NCBI GenBank assembly: GCA_022393335.1
Contig: JAJEKB010021020.1
Location: 16,299 to 80,298, forward strand
Direction: 5' to 3'
Length of the DNA: 64,000 nt
Source of the DNA: Macrotrachela quadricornifera
Taxonomy: Eukaryota; Rotifera; Eurotatoria; Philodinida; Philodinidae
Shown: one piece after another, positions 47,190-58,443 of the stretch
Numbering within the stretch: the stretch's first letter is position 1
How the letters are laid out: every line of letters begins with the position of its first letter
The notes under the pieces: generated by a model
The model's input: only the letters and a program-made list of their open reading frames with translations
Told to the model about the DNA's origin: nothing
Databases searched by the model: none
Position numbers and translations under genes: made by a program

Positions 47190-48116
47190 TTATGTTATTG
47201 TTGCTACGATTATATGCGATCGTCTATTTATTATTTTTATAAAAGATGTTTTAAGTGGTTCAGTAAATTGAAATAAAACAATCATCACAGATGCTATTGC
47301 TGCATAAGCAAATATATAAGCAATTCGAAAATGATATTTTGGTGGAGTTGTAAAAAATGATATAAAAATAAATAGTGCATAAGGCAAACAAAGTATTATT
47401 AATATTGTTATTAATATAACTATGCGTTGAACCATTTTTAATTCTCTTTGTGCACGTAATAAAGTATTAATAGGTGTTACACGTTTATTCATTTTACGAA
47501 CATATAAAATTAATTTAAAATATAACAACATAATCATTGAAACAGGAATGATATAATTACAATGTGCAAGATAAATTATAGAAAAAGAAAATCGAAAAGG
47601 TAATTGACATATTTGATTGTCAACATTATAAATGATTTCACCATTAAACATAAATACAAAAGGATATGTCAAACTAAATATCCATGTCGAAGAAATAAGT
47701 AAAATTTGAAATCGTGCTGATTGACAGAATAATTGAGATGGATAAACAACAGTAATATATCTATATAACGCTTGTAATAAAAACGAATAATTGAATAGAC
47801 AACATGAAATATAAGCAGTATAAGCTCGAAAAACACAAAGTGAGTCTTGATATTGAATCTGTTTAAGATCATTTTGAAGTGTAAATATAGATAAACCAAG
47901 TAAACTACATCCAGCTATAAATGCAATTAAACATGAATTAAAAATTAGTATCATTGGAATTGTATGGCATGCTTTATCCACAATGATAAGAAATAGAAAG
48001 AGCAATGAAAGTCCAATAATTGAAATAATACATACCATTGCTAGAATATCAATAAGAATAAACCATGATTCAAAGTTTATTGTAGATGAGTTATACATAA
48101 ATGTTACTAATGACAT
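47190..48116 (-). CDS. Rhodopsin-like seven-helix GPCR, single exon, 308 aa
   Basis: An uninterrupted frame from ATG at 48116 to the stop at 47190. Seven hydrophobic segments in order: FILIDILAMVCIISIIGLSL; IPMILIFNSCLIAFIAGCSL; FRAYTAYISCCLFNYSFLLQ, followed by ALYRYITVVYP; FQILLISSTWIFSLTYPFVF; IYLAHCNYIIPVSMIMLLYF; VQRIVILITILIILCLPYAL; and a final FAYAAIASVMIVLFQFTEPL. RYITVVYP stands in the place of the DRY motif at the end of helix 3, and a Cys before helix 3 pairs plausibly with one in loop 2 (NQICQLP). The N terminus is short with Asn-glycosylation sites (NSST). This is the compact receptor type expanded in rotifers. Ligand unknown. No frame damage, unlike the larger receptor upstream. 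Confidence 0.85.
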   Translation of the reverse strand: MSLVTFMYNSSTINFESWFILIDILAMVCIISIIGLSLLFLFLIIVDKACHTIPMILIFNSCLIAFIAGCSLLGLSIFTLQNDLKQIQYQDSLCVFRAYTAYISCCLFNYSFLLQALYRYITVVYPSQLFCQSARFQILLISSTWIFSLTYPFVFMFNGEIIYNVDNQICQLPFRFSFSIIYLAHCNYIIPVSMIMLLYFKLILYVRKMNKRVTPINTLLRAQRELKMVQRIVILITILIILCLPYALFIFISFFTTPPKYHFRIAYIFAYAAIASVMIVLFQFTEPLKTSFIKIINRRSHIIVATIT

Positions 48117-49876
48117 GAAGAAAGATATATATAATATGTAATCGTTGATATTTTATCTATTGAAGTACTTATGAGCGGTATTTTTAATAAGTAGCAACTA
48201 TGATGAGAGAATTAATAGAAAAGTTTTCACTTCTTTTTTTAACAACTTTTTTTATCTTTCTCTTTTACGGAATGAAGAATGACATTAAAAAACATATCCA
48301 ATCTATTTTGCTAGAATATTCTCATTTATTTCACAGAAAATAATTAGCTTTTTCGACATTTAGTAAGGATTACCATTAGCAACACCGAAAATTAAAGGTA
48401 TTTGAACAAAGAAAATATTTTTAAGTCTAAATATAAATATCCTTAGTAAATGTACTGAGCTAAGAATACCTGGAAAGCGTCTAGTAAATGGGTACTTGAA
48501 TCGTAATAATCAAACACTCAACTGGATACTATTGCATAGTATTTTTAGATCTTCTGTTGCTAAATTTGAAGTATGTTCATTATCGAATCTAATCTTTAAC
48601 TTTTCTCATTTTTGTTTCTCTCAAAGAAATTGACGACATGTTTCAGATTTTATTGAATTTAATATTTCCAATTTTCTTCTCTCAATTTACAATTGGGATT
48701 TATATGTTCTCAACTAGTAAATAGCTAAGTAATAATAAATACGTTTTTCGTACTCATCACTGCAAATCAAATAAATAATTATTGAGAGAAAAACACGATA
48801 TAGCTGATGTGGCTGATGGCACAGAAAAAGTTTAGTTCTATGTCTCTTATGGTCTGAAATTCTATTTACACCACTATTCGCCACGTTCTACGATGAGATT
48901 TGATCTTGTCGGTTACGGCCTCCAGAGGGAAGAAGGATAAAGATACTGCTTTCTGTTATCTTTTTTGTGACATACAATCAAATAAAGCATAATTTATACA
49001 AAATACTAGCGTTCAAGTAAAGAATTTTATTTGACTTTTGTGTTAATAAGAAAAGGATTTGTTTAGATGATATTTGAATAAACACCATCATCCAGTGATG
49101 TTCTAATGAAATTAACTCGATCAATATCTTATTATTTAGATGTATATTTTTGCTTGAACAAAAATAATATAAATAGTTTGTAATTTAATAACATGCACTT
49201 AATTATAAACTATTTATGCAGATTTTCTCCAGAAACAAATCTATATTACATATTTCAATCTATCCCATATGTGGTATATCCTTAAGTTTATATATCTTCT
49301 AAAATAAACACGATTTCATTGATGAAAATATATACACGATAATATTCGTCTATTACTAATCGACCCCAGTTCACCAATAGTAGATGTTGTAGCCATCAAT
49401 TTTTAAAAAGCAAGCAGTTCGATATACGTTCAAATTCTCTACAACCTCATTACATGTTCCTATTGATATTATCATCTGATGCCATAGCAAAGAGAAGAGT
49501 AGACAACGATTCAGTAAATATTATTGTATCGTGTCATTTACACTAATCATATTTTCATAGTCATAGTCTTCTGTGAGAAAATTTAACCTATCGAAGTGTA
49601 GACGGATAGGTATATAGGGCACAATCATTCAAGAATCACAGTGCATCTTAAAAATATATATGAATATAAAGGAGTAGAAGAAAAGAGTAGTATTTAAATA
49701 CAAGCACAAGAACACAAAGAAGGACTAGTACGACCACGATATAATGATATATAAAACAAGGGTCCGAACATGCAGATGCATCGTACTTTTTATCGAAAAA
49801 AAACTTTTGTGGTTTAACGATGGTTGAGTTCTAATTTGAAAAGAAAAAGAAATTGTATAACGTTTCATCATGAATA
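48117..49876. other. Intergenic DNA
   Basis: No gene, RNA or repeat structure supported in this AT-rich spacer between two minus-strand genes. Confidence 0.45.
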
Positions 49877-51738
49877 TCAGTGAGTAGAGGCTACACTTCC
49901 ATCATTCTCTTGTTCCAAAAAGGTCTTTACAAGAAATGAATCTGAATGATTAGATTGCGGTTGTTGTACAGGAGACATCACTGAGGTACGAACGTCCACA
50001 CTCGGCGTGACTTTGTTGAGAGGTCGTGACATAAGATTTGCAAGCATTGTTGTCATTGAGTCTGCATCAAAAGGTAATGATGAATTGGATGAAAAAGAAG
50101 TATCGTTGGTTAATTGTTTATTTGGTGTCCCTGGCTTATTATTAATATACTGTTGTCGATAATCTATTACGGGTCCATAAGATATTCTACTATCATAACT
50201 TAACGGTGATCGATGAGTATATTGACTTCGACACAGTTGACACAGACCATCTGTATCTTCCCAAAATTGGTATCGAAGTTTTTTCCTGCAAAAATAAAAG
50301 AAATGACTTGTAAGTTTAGAAATAGAATACTCAAGCTCACAAACCAAAAGAGATTTGGATACCATCGACACAAAGCACAGGTGGCCAATAAACTAAGAAG
50401 CAGCAACAATGGAAGACCAAGGCCTAGTCCAAGACCAAGGCTAAGAGAGAAATTGGAGGTTTCTTGAGTAGTCAATGTTGTTAGTGTTGAATCAGTAGTC
50501 AATTCTGTGGTAGTTGTAGTAATTGTGGTAGTTGTGACAGTAGATGTGCTTGTCGACGTACTAGATGTTGTAGTAGTGCTTGTGGTTGTCGTAATGACAA
50601 TAGCAACAAAGTTGAGACAATATTGAGCTGATTGCAAATTATTACTGTCGGTAGCCATTGTACAATAGACTTGGGTAGAATCAACTTGATTAACTGTTGG
50701 TGTCCAACTAAAAACAATTGAATAGAATGATGAATTGAGGGACATCACGGTTGAAATAAGTGTTGTACCTGATGGAAGAGAGACGGTTGAAAAACGATTG
50801 ATAATTGTTGTATTGCAACCAACTTTGGCAATAATTGTTGTAGAAAATGTTGTATTCACTACTACTTGAGTACTTGTCCCATCAGCTAACTCTCCAACGA
50901 TAGTCGGTGAGTTGCATGAGATGTTCAGAGCAAGGACAAGAAATTGCAGTGGAATTGTACTTAAAGACAGTCCATTAGGAGCTGAAGGCATATAGTCTTC
51001 GATTTGTAGAGCAACAATATAGTAGCCTGCAAGACTAGCAGTGAAGACAATAGTACAATTATTATCAGTGTTTGAAGACGAATAGAGTACTGCTCCTGGT
51101 AAATTTTGACATGCACCACCACATTCATCGACACTTGTCGAGCGAATTACAGCTGTTTTATTTGCCCATCGACACTTAATAATGTCAGAATCAGCATCAG
51201 ATAATGGTACACGTAACGTTTGTTGAGTAGAGATAAGTACAGTAACTAGAGCAGCCATACTTGATATGGGAGATGAATTGATGCGTCCATTATCACTACG
51301 TACCGTCAAATCGATGTATGTTACCAAGCTCCATGATGCTGATGAGCCTGAGACAAGTGTCAACCATGCACTGCCTTGATAAGCGAGTATCAGTTGAGCA
51401 CCGGCAGTTAATGTGACTGATGTAGTGCCCTGACCTGTCGACACATCCAAGCCAACATCATAGCTAGTGCACGATGTTTGCGTATTGGTCATACTATTAA
51501 CGTAATTTGCACAGGACGAAGATATGCATGTTAGATGGTCACTATTGCCAATTGGTGAAACACAAGGATAAGTCGAATATGCCCACGAATAAGTCTGCTG
51601 AATTTTGATCGTGACTGTTGTAGAATTAGTAACATTCGGTGATACTGTTTGCCATGAGATGTAGCCACCACGAAAATGAACGGCATGAACAAATGATATC
51701 ATAAGAAAAATGCATAACACATTGTGACTATATGGCAT
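49877..51738 (-). CDS. Type I membrane protein with Thr-rich stalk, 2 exons, 600 aa
   Basis: Exons 50345-51738 and 49877-50285. The splice TTTTG|GTTTGT..GCAG|GAAAA keeps the frame and replaces a read-through into the intron. Visible parts: signal peptide (NVLCIFLMISFVHA, residues 5-20), then VHFRGGYISWQTVSP; a Ser/Thr/Cys-rich ectodomain of about 370 residues with two beta-type blocks (VRSDNGRINSSPISSMAALV, LQIEDYMPSAP) and Asn-glycosylation sites; a mucin-like Thr/Ser stalk about residues 385-430; one membrane helix (SLGLGLGLGLPLLLLLSLLA); and a cytoplasmic tail of about 145 residues starting CRWYP and containing CQLCRSQY. A cell-surface adhesion or sensing role is inferred from topology only; I do not recognise the ectodomain family. 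Confidence 0.8.
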
Positions 51739-52922
51739 TATTTTTATACGTTGAATATTTATGTTAAATATGATTAGATAGTTTATTTTTTATGAATAAG
51801 AAAAAAGTACGTACGACCTGATTTTTATTTATTGAATTTGTATAGAAATATTTTCATTCGTTACATTCATATACGTATCTATTCGAAAAGAATCTATTAA
51901 GATTGTATACAGAGAAAAATAATTGATTTTTCAATTGAATAGTATAGATTAGACTTTTAAAATTAAAAAGAAGCCTACCAATAATTTTTATTTTCGATAG
52001 AATATGGATAATGAAGGGTAAAAAAAACGTGAGAACTATACTTTAATTATCAAATAAATTAGAAAGCACAAAAAAAAATAGGATTAAAAAATAGTTTCCA
52101 ATGTAACAAAAGTCAAACTTTCAAGAATTAATAAAAAAGAGTGAATACTAATATAATTTTATTTATACTGATTACAAAGCTTTTATTCGTTAATATTGCT
52201 TTACAACCAGTCATATTATAAAATAATTTTAGATTGAATTATTACAATACATGTCGAGTTTTAGATGCAATAATCTTCCTCTATAAGAAATTTGAAAGAT
52301 ATTTCACAACACTATTGTCATACATATATTTCTTTTCAGTAATTTTTATTAATATTTTTAGTTTTTATTCTACTAAAAAGTTTAGTGATTAAAATAACCG
52401 TTTGCATGCATGGTCGAAAAGCTAACATCTCCTCTATCCTTTATTTTCTCAATGAATATTACAAGAATAGGAGTAATGATTAAAATGATTTTTTTTTAAA
52501 CATTTTTTATTAATTTATCTCCTTTCTATCAACAGTAAATCAGACAAACGCTTGCTGAAGTTTATCAATAGATAGTAAATCGGAGCTGAAACAAAAAAAC
52601 TTCATGTACTTAATGTCTTCTAAACGTCTTTTCACGTGATGTCAGGAGACCATACGATCTCGAAATACTGACAATATCATCTTTTTTTTTACAAAATAAA
52701 CTCAAATGATTATTGTTGTATAGCTATATAGATTATTGCATCAACATACTTCATCACTATTGAATTTAGAAATATCCTCTTTTTAAAATTTTTTTTCTTC
52801 AATCAATAGTCGAGGAATCAATAGAGCGTATATGAAAATTAGAATACAACTAGCAATAGTTAAAATATTTCTTTATTTAATTGAATCATATATGCTATTG
52901 ATAAAAGAAAATAATATTTCAG

Positions 52923-52954
<32 letters not shown>

Positions 52955-53005
52955 GTAAAAATAAAAGATGGGCTCACGCAGTGCATCCAATTAATTGGGC
53001 GAACC
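51739..53005. other. Intergenic DNA with AT microsatellite
   Basis: AT-rich, with a run of about 13 AT units at 52926-52953. No gene recognised. Confidence 0.5.
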
Positions 53006-53856
53006 AACTATTCTCTATTCAAAAATACAATGGACTCCGTTGTACGTTAAATAACTTTCGAAAGGCAGCAGCTAGAAAGCTACAGTTTTCACTAATAGAA
53101 GGACAATAAAAAAATTATTAAAATATTCGAAAATTTCATTGTTCAGTAATTGATCGATCAGGTGAGCACTCGCCATACATTTTGAAGACTGCTTTCGGAA
53201 CGCTTACCTCCTCATTTCTTCGACTTCAATGTAGCATTTCAATAGAAATTCTTGTTTTCCTTCGCTCTACGCAGGGCTGAGCTTGCTCCGTTCAGGAGCC
53301 ACAAGCATTTTCTTGCAAGCTCCAAAACCGATTAGATGACTTTCGGCATCCATAAAGTTATTCTAATCAGGAGTAATCAGCCATCCTGAGTCAATTGGTG
53401 ATGTTTGTTTTCAGATTGAACGCATTGCGAAATCACTAAATCAAGATTTTCAATATATCAATTATAAAATGCGTAGCAAGGAAAAAGACACTTTAGAAAA
53501 ATCTTGGTATAGCAATTTCGCATTGCGCTCAAACGGAAAAGAAACATCATCAATTGACTCAGGATGGCCGACTACTCCTAATTCGATTAATTTTATGGCT
53601 GCCGAAGATCATCTAATCGATTTGAGTAGTCACAGAAAAATACTTGTAGTACCTGAACGGAGCAAGCTCGGCCTTGTGTAGAGCGAAAGAGAACGAGTAT
53701 TTCTATCGAAATACTATATTGAAGGCCAAGAAGTAAGGAGGTAAGCGTTCCGAAAACAGTCTTCAAAATATATTATTCTCTCTCTATTAGCGAAAACTGT
53801 AGCTTTCTAGCTGCTATCTTTCAAAATTTATTCAACGTACAACGGAGTCCATTGTA

Positions 53857-56800
53857 TAGGGATCAGCGGTTCCAGAAAAAATGGAACCGAGAACCGAACC
53901 GGGACCCGCATTTTTCAGTCTTTTCTACCCGGAATCGGAACCGGAACCGTGAAATAAAAGCGGGTAGAACCGAACCGAAACCGTTGGAACCGAAAATTTT
54001 TTTAACAGTATCTAGTGTCATCTATATCTTCATACTCTTGTGGTTTCGCTCAGAGTGAAACTTTTATCGATATAAAATATTGATTTGTAATCTTACTACA
54101 AACAAATAAACGAATATTTTAATGGATACTTATACATGCAGTATGAATCAACAAACGTAGTTCACTTTTTGAAGTTAATTTTATATTTTTGCTTTACTCA
54201 TATTTTGTAAATGAAAAATTAAACTTTAGTGGTAATATGAATATTACTCCACCAACAAAACAAACTATTATACAATTAATAAAAAATAATGATTCAAGTG
54301 TAGCATTTGTGAAACCGAAAACATCATCATCACATGTTTGGTTAAACTTTAGTTATATACATATCAATAATAAAAAACAAGATTTTGTATCTTGTGATAC
54401 ATGTAAAGATGTTTTATATCATACATCAACGGATGGTACAAGTTCCATGATAAAACACCACAAGTCATGCCAAACATCTAACACTACCACCAATCAAAAT
54501 CAATCTTTAGGCATTAAAGAATATTTTCGTCCTAAAAAATCTCAAACTATTCCACGAAAAATAAAAGAAAAAATTACAAATGCAGCAGTTGAATTTGTTT
54601 CTTTGGACACTCGTGCATTTAAACTTATTTCAGGTAATGGATTTACTTATTTTGCACAAACACTATTTGATGCTGGTCAAAAATTATCAAATATACAACA
54701 TGTGAATATTGAAGATTTACTTCCACATCCGACTACTGTAAGTCATAAAAAAAACAGGGAAAGTAAAACATAAAGAGAGAATTTTCTTTTTTCAGATGGA
54801 ATCTAAGTTAATTATTCTTATTTATACTAGGTTAGTCGACAAATCAATAGATTATATGCAAGAAGAAAATCTCAACTGATTAATTTATGTAAGAAAATGA
54901 AATCTTATTCAATTGTTGTCGATTTTTGGACGGAACCACATACAGGTAGGTGTTTGCTTTCTGACAGAACATTGCGTAGATGTCATAAATTTACAACATA
55001 TTTAAAACGATGAACTTAATACTAATATTATGTCTCCTTTTTTAGGTGTTAGCTTTTGTGGTATTGCACTTTTCCATTTGAATGAGGATTTAAAATTATA
55101 TGTTTTTATATTGGGTTGTTATCCATATGATCGAGGGAATCATACTTCAAATCAAGTTCGACAATTTGTCGACTCAAAATTAATGGAATATAATTTATCA
55201 TTAGATGATAGTAAATTTGTAGTTTCTGACAACGAAAACAAGATGAAAGCTAGTTTCAAAGATTCATGCATAAGAGTTGGTTGTTCAATACATTATTTGA
55301 ATAAGCAACTACAACATTGTTTTACTACAGATACAATCGATAAAGTTCCAGTTAATTGTGATATTGTTCAACAAATGTTTGATAATATTCGTCAAATTGT
55401 GTCTCACATGAGGCGAGCACACAAACAATCACAATTATCTCGACAACTTCAATCATATTCCGATACTCGATTTAACGGTGCATTTCATACAATGAACATT
55501 TTTTTAGTAGTGTTTGATGAATTAGCTGGTGTTTTGGAACGGACTTTTCTGAATAATTATATATTGATTGATAAAGATTTACTAGAATCTGTTTGTTTAT
55601 TTTTAAAACCATTTGAAGAAGTAATCGAACAGCTTAGCTGTGATACAACACCAACAATTCATATAGTTCTACCGATGCGACAATATTTATCAAATCACTG
55701 CAAGATTCATTCTGATGAGCATGGTGGAATACAAGAAATGAAAAAATTTCTTGGTATTAACCTATCTTTTTTGAGACTCGATCATTCGTTTTACCTGTTT
55801 TAAACAGTTAGAAAACGTAGGAAGGAGGGGCAAAAGCATAGTGCAACGCTATTTCAACTTCCTACAGGAGAGAAGGAAGCCTTGAGGTCCACTAAGAAAC
55901 TATCATATTCATCCAGGTATACCAGATCGTTGAAAATCTGACCTATTTATATGATGATACAGTTCATTTTTGAAAAAACTTATTTTTCTATTTAGAACAA
56001 CGTATTCAAAATGTTTGGGTGTTGCAAGATGTGCACTACATAACTACCTTTCTTCATCCTTCTATGAAAAACTTTCATATTAATCCTAGTTTACAAGTTG
56101 TAGCTGTCGAATTGGTCAAAAAAGAAATTTTGAAGCGTCAATCAAACAAACCATCATGTACAACGACTACAACAACACCTGTTAATACAAATGCACCTGA
56201 TTCTCAAACACCAACGTCAAAATGTCTTCTTTCATATTGTTTTGATACACCACAAAATCATTTAAAATCGACATCATCACCGTATGATGAATTAAATGAA
56301 TATTTGGAATTGAATGTTCAATTAAATGAAAAGGACGATATTTTACAATTTTGGTTACAACAAAAGTTGAAATTTCCAATCTTGTTTTCAATTGTACAAG
56401 ATTTGTATGCTGTACCTGCATCTAACACAACTGTAGAACGGCTTTTCTCGTCTTCTAAAACTACAATTACAGATAAACGTACACGTCTCGATGCAGAAAA
56501 AATAAACAAATTATTATTCTTACAAAAGAATTTAGTATTGTTAAAGTCATTTGATGAAAATCAAATTAATGAAGTTCATACAATTGAAAAAAAAAGAAGA
56601 ATTGGTGGACAATTATCTTCTACAATCTCCTATCGAAACGAAGAAGAACCTATTACCACAACAACAAAGAAGTTTAAAGTGGATGACGAAGATGATACCG
56701 TTTTTTGTAATGATGATTGTGAAGAAGATGAAGAAAATGATGAACCAGATTTTTTAGAACTTGTAATATAAATAATTTCATGTGGACATATGGTATCGTA

Positions 56801-57078
56801 ATGTTTTTTCTCATTCTTCCACTCTTTTTTTACATTTTATGAAAAAATTGCATTTCATGAAAGAATAAACATGAATAATCTCGAAAATGAAAAGTAGAAA
56901 TTTCTAAAAAAATCTATTATTTGATATTTTGTATATTATCGTACAAAATACCGGTACCCAGAACGGATTTTAGGAACCGAAAAAGGAACCGCTTTTATTC
57001 ATTTTTGCTAACCGGAACCGAACCGGAACCGCCGGTTCCGGTTCGGTTCCGGGTATTTTTAGGAACCGCAGACCACTA
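53857..57078 (+). mobile_element. hAT transposon, apparently intact (3.2 kb)
   Basis: Ends TAGGGATCAGCGGTTCC (left) and, in complement, TAGTGGTCTGCGGTTCC (right) agree at 14 of 17. Perfect 8-bp target duplication CCATTGTA at 53849-53856 and 57079-57086. Dense GGAACCG/CGGTTCC subterminal repeats lie at 53870-53995 and 56955-57065. It carries a complete spliced transposase on the plus strand. The duplication is undamaged and the coding frame uninterrupted, so this is a recent and possibly autonomous insertion. Confidence 0.93.
54237..56771 (+). CDS. hAT transposase with BED zinc finger, 4 exons, 699 aa
   Basis: Exons 54237-54737, 54831-54945, 55046-55753 and 55996-56771 sum to 2100 nt with one open frame and GT..AG junctions. 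Near residues 30-82 a BED-type zinc finger contains VSCDTCKDVLYH and ends SSMIKHHKSC, binding the element ends. The RNase H-like catalytic core follows: HPTTVSRQINRLY, then SIVVDFWTEPHTG (first acidic residue), VVSDNENKMKASF (second acidic residue) and the insertion domain. Near the C terminus are FLEQRIQNVWVLQDVHYITT, LHPSMKNF and the dimerisation region PASNTTVERLFSSSKTTITD, followed by an acidic tail. The start is the first ATG of the open frame (MNITPPTK). All landmarks of an active hAT transposase are retained; activity itself is not shown. Confidence 0.9.
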
Positions 57079-57107
57079 CCATTGTATTTTTGAATGGATA
57101 GTAGTTT

Positions 57108-58443
57108 GACATTTGATAATGATGGTAGTTTATACATAAATCAATCACTCAATTATTGTATTCAGGAGTTAATATTATTTGAGAATTCATCATGTTTTTC
57201 CGTATCATCCGGTAATCTAAATTGTTGTTTGTCAATTGATTTTGTGTTTTTCAACAATATATTTTTTATTTTTAAATGTAGCAAATCTATTCATCTATAA
57301 ATGCGTAGAAAAAAAAAAGGAAGTATTTTTTTTCTTGGTAGCTGATATATTTAAATTTGTATCATGTTATAGCAAGCTCATTTTATGAATAGACATTGAT
57401 TTCAATGTCGAAATAAATATTTTAGAATGATAATCATCATAATGTATTCTTTGACTATAATTTGGTTCATTATCGAATTCATTTGATCTTAATCATTGAT
57501 TTTGTTCTATGAAAAATTATCCAACTATTTAATTTTATTAAAATGTATAGAATTATACATATTTATTCAAAGAGATAAGAGATGCTGTTATGCTACCAAT
57601 AAAAGTGTCTCGTATGATATTTTTTATTTGTTCGATGAATAAACGCTAGATGTTGTATGTACTTATAAAACATCTATGAATTCAATTATGAAAATGTTTA
57701 GTTCTTTGAACTTTTGAAGGTTATTACTTTTGATTAAATTATAGCGGACTCCTCTTATAAATATTACTTAGAAATAATGATTAAAACCTATTTATATTTT
57801 TTTTAAACGATGCACAAACATTTTCTATTTAGACTTCTTTTGTAAATATAAACTTGAATTTAGTTATTGTTTTTCAAATATTTATTGTTTGCGTAAAATA
57901 TCATTCAAAGTTTGCTTTGATCATATATCCTGTTGATGTACAATGATCTTTAATTCTTCATCGTACAGACTTACTTTAGTCAGTTATACACATTTAATAA
58001 TATGTAATTGTATCGAAATCTTTCAGTTGCAACATGCAATCATGGATAGATATTTTCGTAGATATGTATAATTGTCAAACAAAGTGAGATTATTATTTAT
58101 TAAATTTTATTTTTTAAAAAGAAAAGATTATAAATAAATAATTGAAAATAAATAAGAGTTTATTCGATGAATAAAGTTTGCTTTAAGAAATCTCCTCTTA
58201 AATCATATATTCATTATATATTCTATCGAATAGATATCTTAAGTACAACCTCAGTTACGCTTGAATGAATGTGACTAATGATTTATTTTTTTTTCTTGAT
58301 CATTATTATATATACATCCATTAATATGTAACACATGGCTATTTATTTATTAACAATGAAAAAAAAAATATAATACGACTTTTATACATTCACTATTTCT
58401 ATATATATATTAACCTTCAACGAAAAGCAACAACGTGTATTTA
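57108..58443. other. Intergenic DNA
   Basis: AT-rich upstream flank of the Rap-GAP gene. No gene or element recognised. Confidence 0.45.

Larger units (their letters stand above)
53006..57107. mobile_element. Fold-back (long inverted-repeat) element split by a hAT insertion
   Basis: The left arm from about 53006 (CTATTCAAAAATACAATGGA, CTCCGTTGTACGTT, GCTAGAAAGCTACAGTTTTC, CGGAACGCTTACCTCC, GAGCTTGCTCCGTTCAGG) is the reverse complement of the right arm ending near 57107. The right arm covers 53490-53856 and resumes at 57087-57107 after the hAT insert. Arms of about 400 bp meet near 53440-53490. Non-coding; about 870 bp once the insert is excluded. The frame at 53469-53681 is part of the arm and is not called as a gene. 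Confidence 0.8.

Noticed and set aside
53469..53681. 70-codon plus-strand open frame
   Set aside because: Lies entirely within the right arm of the fold-back element, and its sequence is the complement of the left arm; no protein family or splice context.
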